Shown here: one piece after another, positions 52,793-63,394 of the stretch
Layout: the number at the start of each line of letters is the position of its first letter
How positions within the stretch are numbered: the stretch's first letter is position 1
Origin: Epibacterium ulvae
Lineage (GTDB): Bacteria > Pseudomonadota > Alphaproteobacteria > Rhodobacterales > Rhodobacteraceae
Assembly: GCF_900102795.1 (NCBI RefSeq)
Contig: NZ_FMWG01000012.1
Location: 1-64,000, forward strand
DNA length: 64,000 nt
Reading direction: 5' to 3'
Translations under genes and position numbers: made by a program
Notes under the pieces: generated by a model
Told to the model about the DNA's origin: nothing
Seen by the model: only the letters and a program-made list of their open reading frames with translations
Database searches by the model: none

Positions 52793-53905
52793 ATGACACT
52801 CAAGCACACCGCGCTCGCGGCTCTTTTAACCACTGTTGCTGCGGCACCTGCATTTGCAGGCCCGACATATGAAAACGCGTCTGGCGGGACGTTCACATTC
52901 TACGGTCACTTCAACCTGTTCCTGCAGTCGGTTGACGATGGCGAGCAGACCTTTGATCGTCTCGTTGACAACAATGCGCTGAATTCCCGCGTTGGCTTCC
53001 GGTTGAGCCAGCCTTTGGGGGAAAACACACTGCGCTTCCAATTCGAAACGGCTCTGGGTCTGCGCTCGTCCAGCGCGTTTGGGCAAGGCGACAGCGGGTC
53101 AAACGTCGATTGGGACCGGACCGATCTGCGGCGCATCGATTTTGCGCTTGATACGCCCAAATACGGCACATTCTCTTTCGGGCAGGGGTCAACGGCGGCT
53201 GATGGCGCAGCTGAGGTTGATTTCTCAGGTACAGATATCATTGGCGGACCTGCAGTTGATGACTTTGCCGGTGGCTTTGCCTTTCGCACCTCTGCCGGTG
53301 ATCTGAGCGGCGTTACAGTCGGCAGCTCGATCATTGATCTGGATGGCGGTCGTCTGGGCCGTGTGCGCTACGATACGCCAACTTTTGGCGGGTTCCGCTT
53401 TGCCGCCTCTTTTGGCACCGATATTCTGGCCGAGAACAACGATCGCGAAGTGTTTGATATCAGCCTGCGCTATAACAATGACGATTTAGGCGATTTCCGT
53501 ATCGCAGGTGCGCTGGCCGCAACCTGGGATGAGCAGACCGGTCGTGAAGACATTCAAGATGTCATCGGCTCTCTTGCCGTTGAACACAAGCCAACCAATG
53601 TCTCTGTCGCGCTTGCTGCCGGGGATCGCGACATTGGCGGTGATTATGCTTATGTCAAACTGGGCTATGCGGTAAATGCGCTGTCGGTCGGTGAAAGCTC
53701 GTTCTTCATCGATTACTATGACGGCTCTGACACGGTCACAGATGGCGACAGCGCTGAAAGCTGGGGTATTGGTGTTGTGCAGGATATCGACAAGCTCAAT
53801 CTTGAGGCCTACCTGTCTTACCGCGAATATTCCTATGATGATACCAGCGGAACCGATTTCCAGGATCTGGACGTTGTCATCGCTGGGGCACGCTGGCGCT
53901 TTTAA
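52793..53905 (+). CDS. Porin
   Basis: A 370-residue alphaproteobacterial porin with a signal peptide ([20 protein letters not shown]), repeated amphipathic beta strands ([38 protein letters not shown]) and a C-terminal Phe (AGARWRF) for outer membrane assembly. ATG 52793 follows AGGAGG. Expressed alone with a long upstream region and a following hairpin. Confidence 0.92.
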   Translation: MTLKHTALAALLTTVAAAPAFAGPTYENASGGTFTFYGHFNLFLQSVDDGEQTFDRLVDNNALNSRVGFRLSQPLGENTLRFQFETALGLRSSSAFGQGDSGSNVDWDRTDLRRIDFALDTPKYGTFSFGQGSTAADGAAEVDFSGTDIIGGPAVDDFAGGFAFRTSAGDLSGVTVGSSIIDLDGGRLGRVRYDTPTFGGFRFAASFGTDILAENNDREVFDISLRYNNDDLGDFRIAGALAATWDEQTGREDIQDVIGSLAVEHKPTNVSVALAAGDRDIGGDYAYVKLGYAVNALSVGESSFFIDYYDGSDTVTDGDSAESWGIGVVQDIDKLNLEAYLSYREYSYDDTSGTDFQDLDVVIAGARWRF

Positions 53906-53930
53906 ACTACGACAGTCTTTGAATATGAAA

Positions 53931-53962
53931 CACGTCCCTTGCGGGCGTGTTTTGCGTTTTTA
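53931..53962 (+). terminator. Terminator after porin
   Basis: ACACGTCCC and GGGCGTGT form a stem with one bulge around TTGC, followed by a T-rich tract ending in five T. Confidence 0.75.
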
Positions 53963-54131
53963 CGTCACGGATAAAGCGGATTTTACACGGAAATGCGCTG
54001 AATGCAGCGTGATCAGGCCTTCAATCGGCCAATGGCTCTTGCGCCGCGCGCGCCTTGTCAATAGAAGGCCAGAAATTGTCTGTGAGCGGCGCCCCCGTGC
54101 GTATGCTCAAAACTCTCTCATGGGGAACAAG

Positions 54132-55463
54132 ATGCAGGTCACCGAGACACTGAACGAAGGTTTGAAACGCGGCTATGCCATCACCATCACCGGTGCTGAG
54201 CTGAATGCCAAGGTTGACGAAAAACTGGTTGAAGCGCAGCCTGAAGTCGAAATGAAAGGCTTCCGCAAAGGTAAGGTACCTTTGGCACTGCTGAAAAAGC
54301 AGTTTGGCGAACGCATGATGGGCGAAGCCATGCAGGAAGCTGTTGACGGCGCGATGAACCAGCACTTCGAAGACAGCGGTGATCGTCCTGCGTTGCAGCC
54401 TGACGTGAAAATGACCAACGAAGACTGGAAGCCCGGCGACGACGTCAACGTTGAGATGTCTTATGAAGCGCTGCCTGCCATCCCTGAGGTTGACCTGTCT
54501 GGCGTTGAGCTGGAAAAGCTGGTTGTCAAAGCAGAAGGCGAAGCGGTTGACGAAGCGCTGGCAAACCTGGCCGAAACCGCAACCGACTATGAAGCCCGCG
54601 AAGAGGGTGCAGCAGCCGAAGACAAAGATCAGGTTGTGATCGATTTCCTGGGCAAAGTTGACGGCGAAGCCTTTGACGGCGGTGCAGGCGATGACTACCC
54701 ATTGGTTCTGGGCTCCAACTCCTTCATCCCCGGTTTTGAAGAGCAGCTGGTTGGCACCAAAGCAGGCGAAGAAAAAGACGTAAACGTCACCTTCCCTGAA
54801 GAGTACCAAGCAGAGCATCTCGCGGGCAAAGAAGCTGTCTTTACCTGCACCATCAAAGAGGTCAAAGCGCCTAAAGCGGCTGAGATCAATGATGAGCTGG
54901 CAACCAAATTTGGCGCCGAAGATCTGGACGCGTTGAAAGGCCAAATCTCTGAGCGTCTGGAAGCAGAATACGCCGGTGCAGCACGTGCTGTCATGAAGCG
55001 TGGCCTGTTGGACAAGCTGGATGATCTAGTGTCCTTCGATCTGCCGCCATCCCTGGTGGAAGCAGAAGCCAAGCAGATTGCACATCAGCTGTGGCACGAC
55101 GAAAACCCTGAGGTAGAAGGTCACGATCACCCCGAGATCGAAACCACCGAAGAGCACACCAAACTGGCAGAGCGCCGCGTGCGTCTGGGCCTGTTGCTCG
55201 CAGAACTGGGCCAGAAAGCAGAGGTCGAAGTGACCGATGCCGAAATGACCCAAGCGATCATGCAGCAAGCGCGCCAGTATCCTGGTCAGGAACGCCAGTT
55301 CTTTGAATTCATCCAACAGAACCAGCAAATGCAGCAACAGCTGCGTGCGCCTCTCTTTGAAGACAAAGTGATCGACCACATTGCAGAGCAAGCAAAAGTG
55401 GAAGAAAAAGAAGTCTCTAAAGAAGACCTGCAAAAAGCTGTTGAAGCACTCGACGAAGAGTAA
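54132..55463 (+). CDS. tig: Trigger factor
   Basis: A 443-residue ribosome-bound chaperone and prolyl isomerase. The start [17 protein letters not shown] (ATG 54132, GGGGA upstream) is canonical, while ATG 54120 and a much longer frame are also open. The ribosome-binding signature [17 protein letters not shown] lies near residue 40, the FKBP domain ([16 protein letters not shown]) around 150-240, and the C-terminal cradle ends in an acidic tail. Confidence 0.95.
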   Translation: MQVTETLNEGLKRGYAITITGAELNAKVDEKLVEAQPEVEMKGFRKGKVPLALLKKQFGERMMGEAMQEAVDGAMNQHFEDSGDRPALQPDVKMTNEDWKPGDDVNVEMSYEALPAIPEVDLSGVELEKLVVKAEGEAVDEALANLAETATDYEAREEGAAAEDKDQVVIDFLGKVDGEAFDGGAGDDYPLVLGSNSFIPGFEEQLVGTKAGEEKDVNVTFPEEYQAEHLAGKEAVFTCTIKEVKAPKAAEINDELATKFGAEDLDALKGQISERLEAEYAGAARAVMKRGLLDKLDDLVSFDLPPSLVEAEAKQIAHQLWHDENPEVEGHDHPEIETTEEHTKLAERRVRLGLLLAELGQKAEVEVTDAEMTQAIMQQARQYPGQERQFFEFIQQNQQMQQQLRAPLFEDKVIDHIAEQAKVEEKEVSKEDLQKAVEALDEE

Positions 55464-55488
55464 GCTTCACAACATATATGATTTTAGA

Positions 55489-55512
55489 AAGGCCACCCGA
55501 TTGGGTGGCCTT
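55489..55512 (+). terminator. Terminator after tig
   Basis: A perfect 10-bp stem (55489-55498 with 55503-55512) with GATT loop, followed by CTCTCTTT. Confidence 0.85.
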
Positions 55513-55594
55513 CTCTCTTTGCGCCACCCCGTATGGGGTTAAGTGTCGTCGCCCAGCTATGTTTTAGGCAGAGGCCGTTGCCCGCTCCAAACAA

Positions 55595-55620
55595 AAGGGC
55601 TGCGCAATCGCGCAGCCCTT
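55595..55620 (-). terminator. Terminator of the nucleotidase gene
   Basis: A perfect 11-bp stem (55595-55605 with 55610-55620). On the minus strand it is followed by TTTTGTTT, ending the 55651-57609 gene. Confidence 0.88.
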
Positions 55621-55650
55621 CCGATGATCAGACTTGCCGTTGGGATCCGA

Positions 55651-57609
55651 TCAGAGATCGATTTTGAACCGCGCAAACCCGTTTGGACCTTCGCCGGCAG
55701 GGGCGATCGAAACGCCGGGCACGCTGTCGGCATAATCCGTTGCCTTTGGGCCTGTGTCGAACAAGACAGAGGTGCCGGGCAGGGCGGTGAACTTCCAGTT
55801 TGCGTCTGCGCGTGGGCTGATGGTGCCTTTTTCCACGATGTAGCGCACAATGACGTCGCGGTTGGTGTCGGGACCTTCAAATACGATAGTGTCGCCTTTG
55901 GCACCGGGGAAATCACCACCGCCTGACGCGCGGTAGTTGTTGGTTGCGACGATGAACTCTGCATCCAGATCCAGCGCAGCGCCATTGTACTGCAGGTTTA
56001 CAATCCGGTTGGTTGCAGCATCCAGCAGCTCACCTTTGGGGCCAAACATCGAAGGTTGGCTCAGATCGATTTCATAGGTCACGCCATCGATCACATCAAA
56101 GTTGTAGGAACGGAACTCTTCGTTCAAAAGCAGCTGATCTGCTTTGCCTGCTTCCACCTGATTAAAGGCCCCGGCAGAGCGTTCCAACCAATCTTTAACC
56201 TGTTGGCCAGTCACGCGCACCGCGCGTACAGTGTTGGGATAAAGATAAAGGTCTGCCACGTTTTTGATCGCAACATCGCCCTTGGGCACATCGGTGTAAT
56301 ACTCAGGACCACCACGACCACCCGCTTTGAACGGGGCCGCAGCTGAGAGGATCGGCAGGCCTTCGTGTTCGGTGCCTTTCAGCATCTGCTCAATGTACCA
56401 GGTCTGTGCGATGGACACGATCTGCACGGATGGATCATCTGCCACCAGTGCAAAGTAGCTGTGCAGCGGAGCATCCGTTTTGCCAACTGCGCGGCGCACA
56501 TAGGCCAGGGTGCCATCGTGATCAGCCTGCGCTGCCGCCAGAACATCAGGCTGGCTTTCAACCAACGCGGTGATGGAACGATCTTCGTTACGTTGTGAAA
56601 TAGGACGCGCTTCTGAAGCGTGACCAACAACGCGCCAGCCATTGCCATCACGCTCCAGCATCAGATCGATCAGGCCCATATGGCTGCCCCAATAGCCGCC
56701 CATGGTGGCAGGCTTGCCGTGGATTGTGCCTTTGTCAGCGTCCACACCCGCAAAATCTGCGTAGCTTGAGGAGGGGAACACAAGATGCGAGTGGCCGGTC
56801 ATGATCGCATCAATGCCTTCAACCGCTGCCAAGGGCACAGAGGCGTTTTCCATGCCTTCGGTTTCATTCGCCTCACCAATACCGGAATGCGACAGGGCGA
56901 TGATCACATCTGCGCCTTTTTCCTTCATCTCCGGCACATAGGCGCGGGCGCACTCCAGAATGTCGCGCGCCTGAACATTGCCTTCCAGATGGCGACGATC
57001 CCAGTTCATGACTTGCGGAGGAACAAACCCTATCAGACCGATTTTGATCTGGTGGCTGTTGCCTGCGCCATCGGTCACGGTACGATCCATGATCACATAG
57101 GGTTTCAGCAAGGTTTTGTCTTCGCGTGGGGTTGCGCCCACTTCCTTGGCGATATTTGCGCAGACAACAGGGAAGCTTGCGCCCGCCAGTGCTTTGCCCA
57201 GGAATTCAAGACCATAGTTAAATTCATGGTTGCCAAGCGTCGAGGCATCAAAGCCGACCGCGTTCATCGCGGCAATCACCGGGTGTGTATCACCCTCTTT
57301 CAGGCCCTTTTCATAAGCGATGTAGTCGCCCATCGGGTTGCCTTGCAAAAAGTCACCATTGTCCAACAAAAGCGAGTTAGTCGCTTCTGCGCGGATGTCT
57401 TTCACAATTGAAGCGGTTCTGGCGAGACCAACAGTGTCACGTGGTTTGTCTGCGTAATAGTCATAAGGGAACACATGGACGTGCAGGTCTGTTGTTTCCA
57501 TCAAACGCAGATGAACTTGGTTGTTTGCAGCTTGCACCGAAAACGGGTGCATTGCGATTAAGCCAGCGGTGCCTGCCAGAAAAGACCGGCGATCAAGTTG
57601 GATTGGCAT
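55651..57609 (-). CDS. cpdB: 2',3'-cyclic-nucleotide phosphodiesterase/3'-nucleotidase
   Basis: A 652-residue periplasmic phosphatase with a twin-arginine-type signal (DRRSFLAGTAGLIAM). The metallophosphatase domain shows TTDLHVHVFPYDY, LLDNGDFLQGN, TLGNHEFNYG and MTGHSHLVFP; the C-terminal nucleotidase domain has KNVADLYLYPNTVRAVRVTG. It hydrolyses 2',3'-cyclic nucleotides and 3'-nucleotides for phosphate and nucleoside salvage. Length matches CpdB. Confidence 0.9.
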   Translation of the reverse strand: MPIQLDRRSFLAGTAGLIAMHPFSVQAANNQVHLRLMETTDLHVHVFPYDYYADKPRDTVGLARTASIVKDIRAEATNSLLLDNGDFLQGNPMGDYIAYEKGLKEGDTHPVIAAMNAVGFDASTLGNHEFNYGLEFLGKALAGASFPVVCANIAKEVGATPREDKTLLKPYVIMDRTVTDGAGNSHQIKIGLIGFVPPQVMNWDRRHLEGNVQARDILECARAYVPEMKEKGADVIIALSHSGIGEANETEGMENASVPLAAVEGIDAIMTGHSHLVFPSSSYADFAGVDADKGTIHGKPATMGGYWGSHMGLIDLMLERDGNGWRVVGHASEARPISQRNEDRSITALVESQPDVLAAAQADHDGTLAYVRRAVGKTDAPLHSYFALVADDPSVQIVSIAQTWYIEQMLKGTEHEGLPILSAAAPFKAGGRGGPEYYTDVPKGDVAIKNVADLYLYPNTVRAVRVTGQQVKDWLERSAGAFNQVEAGKADQLLLNEEFRSYNFDVIDGVTYEIDLSQPSMFGPKGELLDAATNRIVNLQYNGAALDLDAEFIVATNNYRASGGGDFPGAKGDTIVFEGPDTNRDVIVRYIVEKGTISPRADANWKFTALPGTSVLFDTGPKATDYADSVPGVSIAPAGEGPNGFARFKIDL

Positions 57610-57721
57610 GGTAGTCTCCCGACTTCACGAAAATTAAACCTTTTGGTAAGATCTACGTTTCTAATGTGACAAAGCTGTTGCAGCCAACTATTTTTTGAAC
57701 GGTGATACCAAATAGGTAAAT

Positions 57722-58204
57722 TTAACGCACAAGCCCGGTTTCTTTAAGCAACCCACGGCGTTTGGCCTCGTTCCAGTAGCCTCTGGAGTAGTGTTTGACG
57801 GCCGTATCTTGGCTGCCATCAGACAATAACCACGCACCGCGCAGATATTTGACTGAAAATTCCAAATTGGTATCTGCATCTAACAGATCTTGTGGTGCGC
57901 CCGTAAAGCCCATTGATCGGGCTGTTGCAGGTAAAATCTGTAAAAGTCCATAATAAGGCCGATTGATCGCATGTGGCCGGTGGGTGCTTTCGCGGATAGC
58001 CAGCCGGTGGACCAAACTGCGCGGCACCTCGTAATGATCCGCCCAAAAATTGATCTGCTGACGCAATTCAGCGGTTTCATTTGGAAACAGTGGCGGATCA
58101 AAAGCAGGCGGGGCCGGAGCAGGGGCGATTTCAGGGTCAGCAAGGCTACAGGCGGCAATCCAGAACGCGGCCAGCACGGATACAAGAAAAGTTCTGCGCT
58201 TCAT
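57722..58204 (-). CDS. Lytic transglycosylase lipoprotein (SLT domain)
   Basis: A ~160-residue lipoprotein: ATG 58204 after GGAG, signal with lipobox IAAC, then a Pro-rich linker and an SLT domain with catalytic Glu in LAIRESTHRPHAIN and YYGLLQILPATARSMGF. It cleaves peptidoglycan glycan strands. The domain is compact compared with MltE/EmtA-like enzymes. Confidence 0.85.
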   Translation of the reverse strand: MKRRTFLVSVLAAFWIAACSLADPEIAPAPAPPAFDPPLFPNETAELRQQINFWADHYEVPRSLVHRLAIRESTHRPHAINRPYYGLLQILPATARSMGFTGAPQDLLDADTNLEFSVKYLRGAWLLSDGSQDTAVKHYSRGYWNEAKRRGLLKETGLVR

Positions 58205-58804
58205 GAAGGGTCTCCAAAATAAGATGGAAGGGCGCTTTGATGCATAGAATAGGCAACATATTGCGCACTCCAAGGGGGAAAACACGCGTCGGCAAAGCTC
58301 CACCGGTTTTGGGAAAGTGCGGCAGATTTTAGCTGAATTGCCTATACTAAGAATTTGTTAATCGAAATCACCTCAGGCAGATTAAAGGCGAAGGCTGAGG
58401 CACCTCTCCCCCAAAGGGCTGGCTCTGCTCATTGCCTCTTGCAGAACAGCACAGGAGGAAGTCAATACTGTTTCCCACCGCCTTGGCTTCCTCCAACCTG
58501 TTTATTTTCCATGGATTTAATTTATTTCTTTTGTGCGGTTTAAATTTAGTGGGGATTTTCGTTTCTGCCAATCTCGCATAGGTAGTGGTGCGCAGCGAGA
58601 AAATGCAACACATGCCAAATTGCAATCTATGATTGCAAATCGAGTAGCTTATCCATTGAGTTGAGTGGAAAAAATCAAATGTTCACAGATGTGTTAGCAT
58701 TCGTGAGAGTTGAATTTAACGGCTGTTAATCTTTATCGGTCATTAAAGGTGCAGTCGCTTGAAAGAAAGCGCAGGAGCAGAACGCAACACATAAGGTGCA
58801 CCAC
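58205..58804. other. Intergenic region with one hairpin
   Basis: About 600 bp without a convincing gene. The segment 58454-58494 forms GGAGGAAG...CTTCCTCC with a 25-base loop, and the surrounding 58385-58500 is GC-richer than its flanks, which could mean a small RNA, but I cannot match a known one. The right part probably holds the promoter of the methyltransferase gene. Confidence 0.4.
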
Positions 58805-60349
58805 GTGACCGATTGGACAGCCGGCTATATGGCCGATGTAGATTACATCCATGATTTTTATAAAGAGCTTGCGCCGTCGCAACTGGCAATCGGTGCTTTG
58901 TCTGCGGGACAGAACCATGGTCTGAGCGGTGAAAATCTAACCTATTGTGAACTGGGGTGCGGGCAGGGGGTCACAACCAATCTGTTGGCAGCTGCAAATC
59001 CCCATATTGATTTCCACGCGATGGATTTTAATCCGTCCCATATTGCAGGTGCTGAAGCCTTGGCTGCAGAGGCGGGGCTAAAGAATGTTTCGTTTTACGA
59101 ACATTCGTTTGAAACCTTTGATGATGAACCCGACCTGCCACGCGCCTTTGATGTGATTGTGATGCACGGGATCTTTAGCTGGGTGTCTCCTGAAAACCGG
59201 GATTATGTGGTTCAGTTTATCGCCAAACGTTTGAAACCCGGTGGTTTGGTTTATGTCAGCCACAATACGTTGCCCGGCTGGTCTTCAATCTTGCCGCTGC
59301 GGCGTCTGTTGTGTGATCGCGCTGCATTGGAAAGCGGCAATCCACGTGAACGGATCAACAATGCGCTCGCCTTTGCACATAAATTAGAGGCGGTTCAGGC
59401 CGGGTATTTCACCGGCAGCCGATCCGTGCGCAAACGTCTGAAACAGATGGGATCAATGTCGCACCGATATCTGGCCCATGAGTTCATGAATGAACATTGG
59501 ACGCCCTTTAATGTCGAAGAAGTGGCGGCTGAACTGGGGCAGGCCAAATTGAAATACGTCGCGGCCTGTCATTTGATGGATCATGTCGATGATATCTGTC
59601 TGACCCCCGAACAAAGCCAGGTTCTGGAAGATGAGCGCGATCCCATGCGGCGCCAAGGTCTGCGGGATCTTATTCTCAGCGAACAATTCCGCTGCGATAT
59701 CTATCGCAAGGGCGACGTGTTTCACACCGAACGCAGTGCTGTGGGGGCTTGGTTTGATACCCGTATCGCTTTGGCGCGCCCCATCAGCGAGGATCCATTG
59801 ACCCTGATGTGGCGTATGGGAGTGGTGGAGCTGGAAGATGCTCATATCCGGCCTGTATTGAACGCGCTGCGGGATGGGCCCAAAACCGTTAAACAGCTGT
59901 TGAGTGAAGGCGCTTTTGTCGTCGACAGTTGGGGCGATATTGTACGAATGCTGCGTATTTTGCTTGGTGATGGTGTCTTGGCACCCTGCCTGCCCGAGGC
60001 AGGCGAAGCTGAGCGTGTGACGCAATGCACAGCATTGAACAAAGTGATCTGCAAACACGCCGAAGACAGCGAAACGCTACGGTTTCTGGCCTCACCCGTG
60101 ACCGGCAGTGGCCATGAAGTTGATCGATTTGAACAGCTGTTCCTGCTTGCCCGTTCTGAAGGCCATGAAACGCCAGATTCTTGGGCGCAGTTGGCCTGGA
60201 CCATCCTTGCTCCTCAAGGCCAGCGCTTGCTGAAAGAGGGTGAGATTTTGGAAAAAGACGAAGATAATATCGCAGAGCTTCAGTACCGGGCGGAACGTTT
60301 TGCCACGCAAAAACTACCCGTTCTACAAGGGCTTGGCATCCTGTTCTAA
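58805..60349 (+). CDS. SAM-dependent methyltransferase with regulatory domain
   Basis: A ~514-residue class I methyltransferase. GTG 58805 (VTDWTAGYMADVDYIHD) agrees with relatives and has AAGG upstream. SAM motif ELGCGQGVTTNLLAA is near residue 50, DFNPSHIAGAE follows, and FSWVSPENRDYVV with GGLVYVSHNTLPGW completes the domain. Residues ~200-300 are the methyltransferase regulatory domain typical of this bacterial family, followed by a winged-helix-like C-terminal part. Substrate unknown, possibly protein lysine. Confidence 0.82.
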   Translation: MTDWTAGYMADVDYIHDFYKELAPSQLAIGALSAGQNHGLSGENLTYCELGCGQGVTTNLLAAANPHIDFHAMDFNPSHIAGAEALAAEAGLKNVSFYEHSFETFDDEPDLPRAFDVIVMHGIFSWVSPENRDYVVQFIAKRLKPGGLVYVSHNTLPGWSSILPLRRLLCDRAALESGNPRERINNALAFAHKLEAVQAGYFTGSRSVRKRLKQMGSMSHRYLAHEFMNEHWTPFNVEEVAAELGQAKLKYVAACHLMDHVDDICLTPEQSQVLEDERDPMRRQGLRDLILSEQFRCDIYRKGDVFHTERSAVGAWFDTRIALARPISEDPLTLMWRMGVVELEDAHIRPVLNALRDGPKTVKQLLSEGAFVVDSWGDIVRMLRILLGDGVLAPCLPEAGEAERVTQCTALNKVICKHAEDSETLRFLASPVTGSGHEVDRFEQLFLLARSEGHETPDSWAQLAWTILAPQGQRLLKEGEILEKDEDNIAELQYRAERFATQKLPVLQGLGILF

Positions 60350-60358
60350 ATATACAAA

Positions 60359-60383
60359 AGCGAGCAATTCTGAATTGCTCGCT
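60359..60383. terminator. Bidirectional terminator
   Basis: AGCGAGCAATT (60359-60369) pairs perfectly with AATTGCTCGCT (60373-60383). Located between the convergent methyltransferase and acetyltransferase genes. Confidence 0.8.
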
Positions 60384-60422
60384 CTTGTCGCTTAGTCTGC
60401 AGGATGGGAGGGATACAAAGAA

Positions 60423-61103
60423 TTAGGACGTCGGAATTGGTGTTCCGATCACTTTCCCATCGTTATTCGTCATATCGAATAACCGGTGTTTGAAGCGGGT
60501 CAAAGTTCCGTCCTGAATGTACTTCTTGATTTCTGTGATCGCACTTTCAGGATCTTGCCAATCAATTTCGAGGCCAAGCACATTGTAATCCCACCACGCA
60601 ATTTCCGTGATTTGATCTACCAGTTCTTTGGAAAACCGCTGGCGTATGACTTTGGCCGGAACACCACCAACCACTGTAAACGGGGCGACATCTTTTGTGA
60701 CGACAGCCCCTGCTGCAATCACGGCACCATTGCCAATGGTGATGCCCGTTTTGATCTGAACATTGGATCCAATCCAAACATCATTACCAATTGTTGTAGG
60801 AAGGATCTTTTCAAATTCATGCAAAGGCTCGGGGTCAAAAGGTGTGCGAAAAACCTTTTCATACGGGAAGGGGGATGTCGTTAAAGATCCGATCGGATGC
60901 TCTGAAAGCACGGTGACATAATTGCCAATACTGCAATACCGGCCCATATTTGTGTCATGTAGAATTGCACCGGGCGAAACATAGGAAAACGCACCGATTT
61001 CAGTGTTTCTCAAGGTTGCACTAGTAAAAATTCGAACAGGTTCTGCCAGACGAACCCAGCCCAATAAATTGACTGACTTGTGAACTTGAATTGCGATACT
61101 CAA
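60423..61103 (-). CDS. Hexapeptide-repeat (XAT/CatB-like) acetyltransferase
   Basis: A 226-residue acyltransferase of the left-handed beta-helix class. Hexapeptide runs are visible (IGAFSYVSPGAILHDTNMG, TIGNDVWIGSNVQIKTGITI), with the loop His in VLSEHPIG and the tail GGVPAKVIRQRFS typical of XAT enzymes. It acetylates a sugar or antibiotic-like acceptor; the acceptor is unknown. Confidence 0.87.
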   Translation of the reverse strand: MSIAIQVHKSVNLLGWVRLAEPVRIFTSATLRNTEIGAFSYVSPGAILHDTNMGRYCSIGNYVTVLSEHPIGSLTTSPFPYEKVFRTPFDPEPLHEFEKILPTTIGNDVWIGSNVQIKTGITIGNGAVIAAGAVVTKDVAPFTVVGGVPAKVIRQRFSKELVDQITEIAWWDYNVLGLEIDWQDPESAITEIKKYIQDGTLTRFKHRLFDMTNNDGKVIGTPIPTS

Positions 61104-61239
61104 GCGCTCACCCTCCGGTAGGTTTACAAAAGTGGAATATTTTGGGGCCTGTTATGTATGGTTGAATTTGATCTGTAAGGGCGGAGATATCGCCCGGATT
61201 TGTCAAGAAAAGAAGCGCCAATGATTTGGTGCATCCTAA

Positions 61240-61268
61240 AAAGGCTGCCCCAATTTGGGGCAGCCTTT
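61240..61268 (-). terminator. Terminator of rpsF-rpsR-rplI operon
   Basis: A perfect 12-bp stem (61240-61251 with 61257-61268) around AATTT, followed on the minus strand by TTTTAGG. Confidence 0.9.
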
Positions 61269-61302
61269 CTGAAAAGTATAAGAAACCTTAGCCGGTGAGG
61301 GC

Positions 61303-61911
61303 TTAGCTTTCTTCAGCAGGGGCTTCCGCTGCTGGTGCATCGTCGTCGTCAGACGCGGCGCTGCCGATATCGTCGAACAGTTCTGCAATCTCAAACTCAG
61401 CTGCGGCTTCTTCTTCCGCGGCCAGTTCCTGAATTGATTTACCAGACGCCTGCAGTTCAGCTTCTTCTTGAGAACGTGCAACGTTCATCTTGATTTCAAC
61501 TTCAACTTCAGGGTGCAGTTTCACGGCCAATGCGTGCAGACCCAGTTCTTTGATCGGTGCGATCAAAGCAACTTGTTTCTTATCGATTGAGAAACCTGCT
61601 TCGGTTGCAGCTTCTGCGGCGTCACGAGGAGTGACAGAACCGTAAAGTGCACCGGCGTCAGACGCGGAGCGAATCACGATGAACTGTTGTCCATCCAGCT
61701 TCTCTGCCAGCGCTTCGGCTTCTTTCTTGGTCTCCAGGTTGCGCGCTTCAAGCTGCGCTTTCTGGGCTTCAAAAGCTGCCAGGTTTGCTTCAGACGCGGT
61801 CTTCGCTTTGCCCAGAGGCAGAAGGAAGTTGCGCGCATAGCCCGCTTTTACGTCTACGATTTCGCCCATTTGGCCCAGTTTGGCCACACGTTCCAGAAGG
61901 ATAACTTGCAT
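61303..61911 (-). CDS. rplI: Ribosomal protein L9
   Basis: A 202-residue L9: [20 protein letters not shown] and [16 protein letters not shown] are the N-terminal 23S-binding domain, then the long helix and C-terminal domain ([13 protein letters not shown]). It is extended by a ~50-residue Ala/Glu/Asp tail relative to E. coli L9 (149). Last gene of the rpsF operon. Confidence 0.96.
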   Translation of the reverse strand: MQVILLERVAKLGQMGEIVDVKAGYARNFLLPLGKAKTASEANLAAFEAQKAQLEARNLETKKEAEALAEKLDGQQFIVIRSASDAGALYGSVTPRDAAEAATEAGFSIDKKQVALIAPIKELGLHALAVKLHPEVEVEIKMNVARSQEEAELQASGKSIQELAAEEEAAAEFEIAELFDDIGSAASDDDDAPAAEAPAEES

Positions 61912-61923
61912 AATGAGGTCTCC

Positions 61924-62151
61924 TTACTTCACAGCGTAGGGCAGCAGAGCAAGAAAGCGGGCGCGCTTGATTGCACGAGCCAGTTCACGTTGCTTCTTTG
62001 CCGAAACGGCGGTGATGCGTGATGGAACGATTTTGCCGCGCTCAGAGATGTAGCGCTGCAGAAGACGGGTGTCTTTGTAATCGATCTTGGGTGCGTTCTC
62101 ACCAGAGAAGGGGCACACTTTGCGACGGCGGAAAAATGGTTTTGCTGCCAT
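61924..62151 (-). CDS. rpsR: Ribosomal protein S18
   Basis: A 75-residue S18 with [33 protein letters not shown] and the C-terminal basic [14 protein letters not shown]. It pairs with S6 in the small subunit. Twelve bases separate it from rplI. Confidence 0.97.
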   Translation of the reverse strand: MAAKPFFRRRKVCPFSGENAPKIDYKDTRLLQRYISERGKIVPSRITAVSAKKQRELARAIKRARFLALLPYAVK

Positions 62152-62179
62152 GGTTTAGCTACCTTTTCTCAAGCTAAGA

Positions 62180-62533
62180 TCAGCGGCGCTCGCGGCGGTC
62201 GCCACGTTCGTCACGTTTCTGCATTTGGACCGAAGGGCCTTCTGCGTGCTCGTCGACCTTGATGGTCAGAACGCGCATCACGTCATCATGCAGGCGCATC
62301 AGGCGTTCCATTTCCTGAATGGCAACAGATGGTGCATCTGTTTTCAGGAAGGCATAGTGGCCTTTGCGGTTTTTGTTGATCTTGTAGGCCATCGTCTTGA
62401 CGCCCCAATACTCGCTTTCAACAACGTTGCCGCCGTTGTCTGCCAGTACGGTGCCGAAGTGCTCGACGAGGCTTTCTGCTTGCGAGTTGGACAGGTCCTG
62501 ACGCGCAATCATTACATGCTCATAAAGGGGCAT
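62180..62533 (-). CDS. rpsF: Ribosomal protein S6
   Basis: A 117-residue S6 starting MPLYEHVMIARQDLSN at ATG 62533 with GGAG upstream; a longer frame reaches 62644 but its extra residues are not S6. Later motifs: YWGVKTMAYKINKNRKGHY and MRLHDDVMRVLTIKV, then a charged Arg-rich tail. Confidence 0.97.
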   Translation of the reverse strand: MPLYEHVMIARQDLSNSQAESLVEHFGTVLADNGGNVVESEYWGVKTMAYKINKNRKGHYAFLKTDAPSVAIQEMERLMRLHDDVMRVLTIKVDEHAEGPSVQMQKRDERGDRRERR

Positions 62534-62875
62534 GTGAACTCCTGTTTGTTTCAAGGCGCATTTCATAGGCAGGGCAAAAACCCTTTCGCGGCCCCACCAC
62601 GAGAGTCTGCGCGGATCGAGAATGGTGCGAAAGTTGGCTTCCATATACAGGCTTTACGCCATGGCGCAAGGGCTGAGTGCGCAGGAAAAGAAGAGGCTGC
62701 AAAACCGAGGTCCGAAAAGGCGCAGATGCCCGGCGATTGTGTCAAATTCAACTGATCCATCAAGTGCCGGACACAAGCCCGCCGCAATCCCGTCTTATTT
62801 CGTCGTTCTTTAGGGGGCTTAATAAGACGTAAAAGAAGCGTCATAGTGTCAGACTGCACCGGAAAGGGATCACGC

Positions 62876-63394
62876 ATGTCGGCGACGGGCTTGGGAGAAA
62901 AGTGGAAGGCGCGCACCGGTGCAGATCAGCTGCACCGCAAAAGGTTCGCCATGGACACGTCACCGCAGGCCATGCATCGTTTGCTTGTCTGCAAAATATT
63001 TGGCGTGATTTTTCTTCTTGCAGGGACAGCACTTCTGGCTTTTGACCTTGGTGTTGACGAACGGCACCTGGCAACGGTTAAGATCGGTGTAAGCCTTGCG
63101 GCAGGGTTTACGGCCTTGTTGCTGTTGACACTACGCGACCCCAATCCTGCCCCCGAGGTTCACCTTGATCCGCAGCGCCGCGAATTGCGTGTCACCCGAA
63201 CGGTGGCTGCGGGGCAACGCCGCACCGTACTTCAGCGATCCTTTTCTAGCCTTGGCGGGGTGCGCCTGTCCATGAACCGGGCGGATATTCTGGAAACCGA
63301 CGGAAGCCTTTTGCTATCCCTGCCTCTGGCCAATGAGACGGCCCATCTTATGATCAAAGAACAGCTGCGCGGAACAGTGCCGATCTTTGCTTGA
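62876..63394 (+). CDS. Membrane protein of unknown function
   Basis: A ~172-residue protein from ATG 62876 (AAAGGGA upstream). Two hydrophobic segments (residues ~40-58 and ~66-88) are followed by a soluble domain with PEVHLDPQRRELRVTRTV and a pattern of beta strands, resembling DUF-type roseobacter membrane proteins with a PH-like tail. Function unknown. Confidence 0.7.
   Translation: MSATGLGEKWKARTGADQLHRKRFAMDTSPQAMHRLLVCKIFGVIFLLAGTALLAFDLGVDERHLATVKIGVSLAAGFTALLLLTLRDPNPAPEVHLDPQRRELRVTRTVAAGQRRTVLQRSFSSLGGVRLSMNRADILETDGSLLLSLPLANETAHLMIKEQLRGTVPIFA

Noticed and set aside
58385-58500. Known small RNA such as SRP RNA or 6S RNA
   Set aside because: A partial resemblance to the GGAAG-rich SRP loop was noticed, but the conserved order and closing stems are missing.
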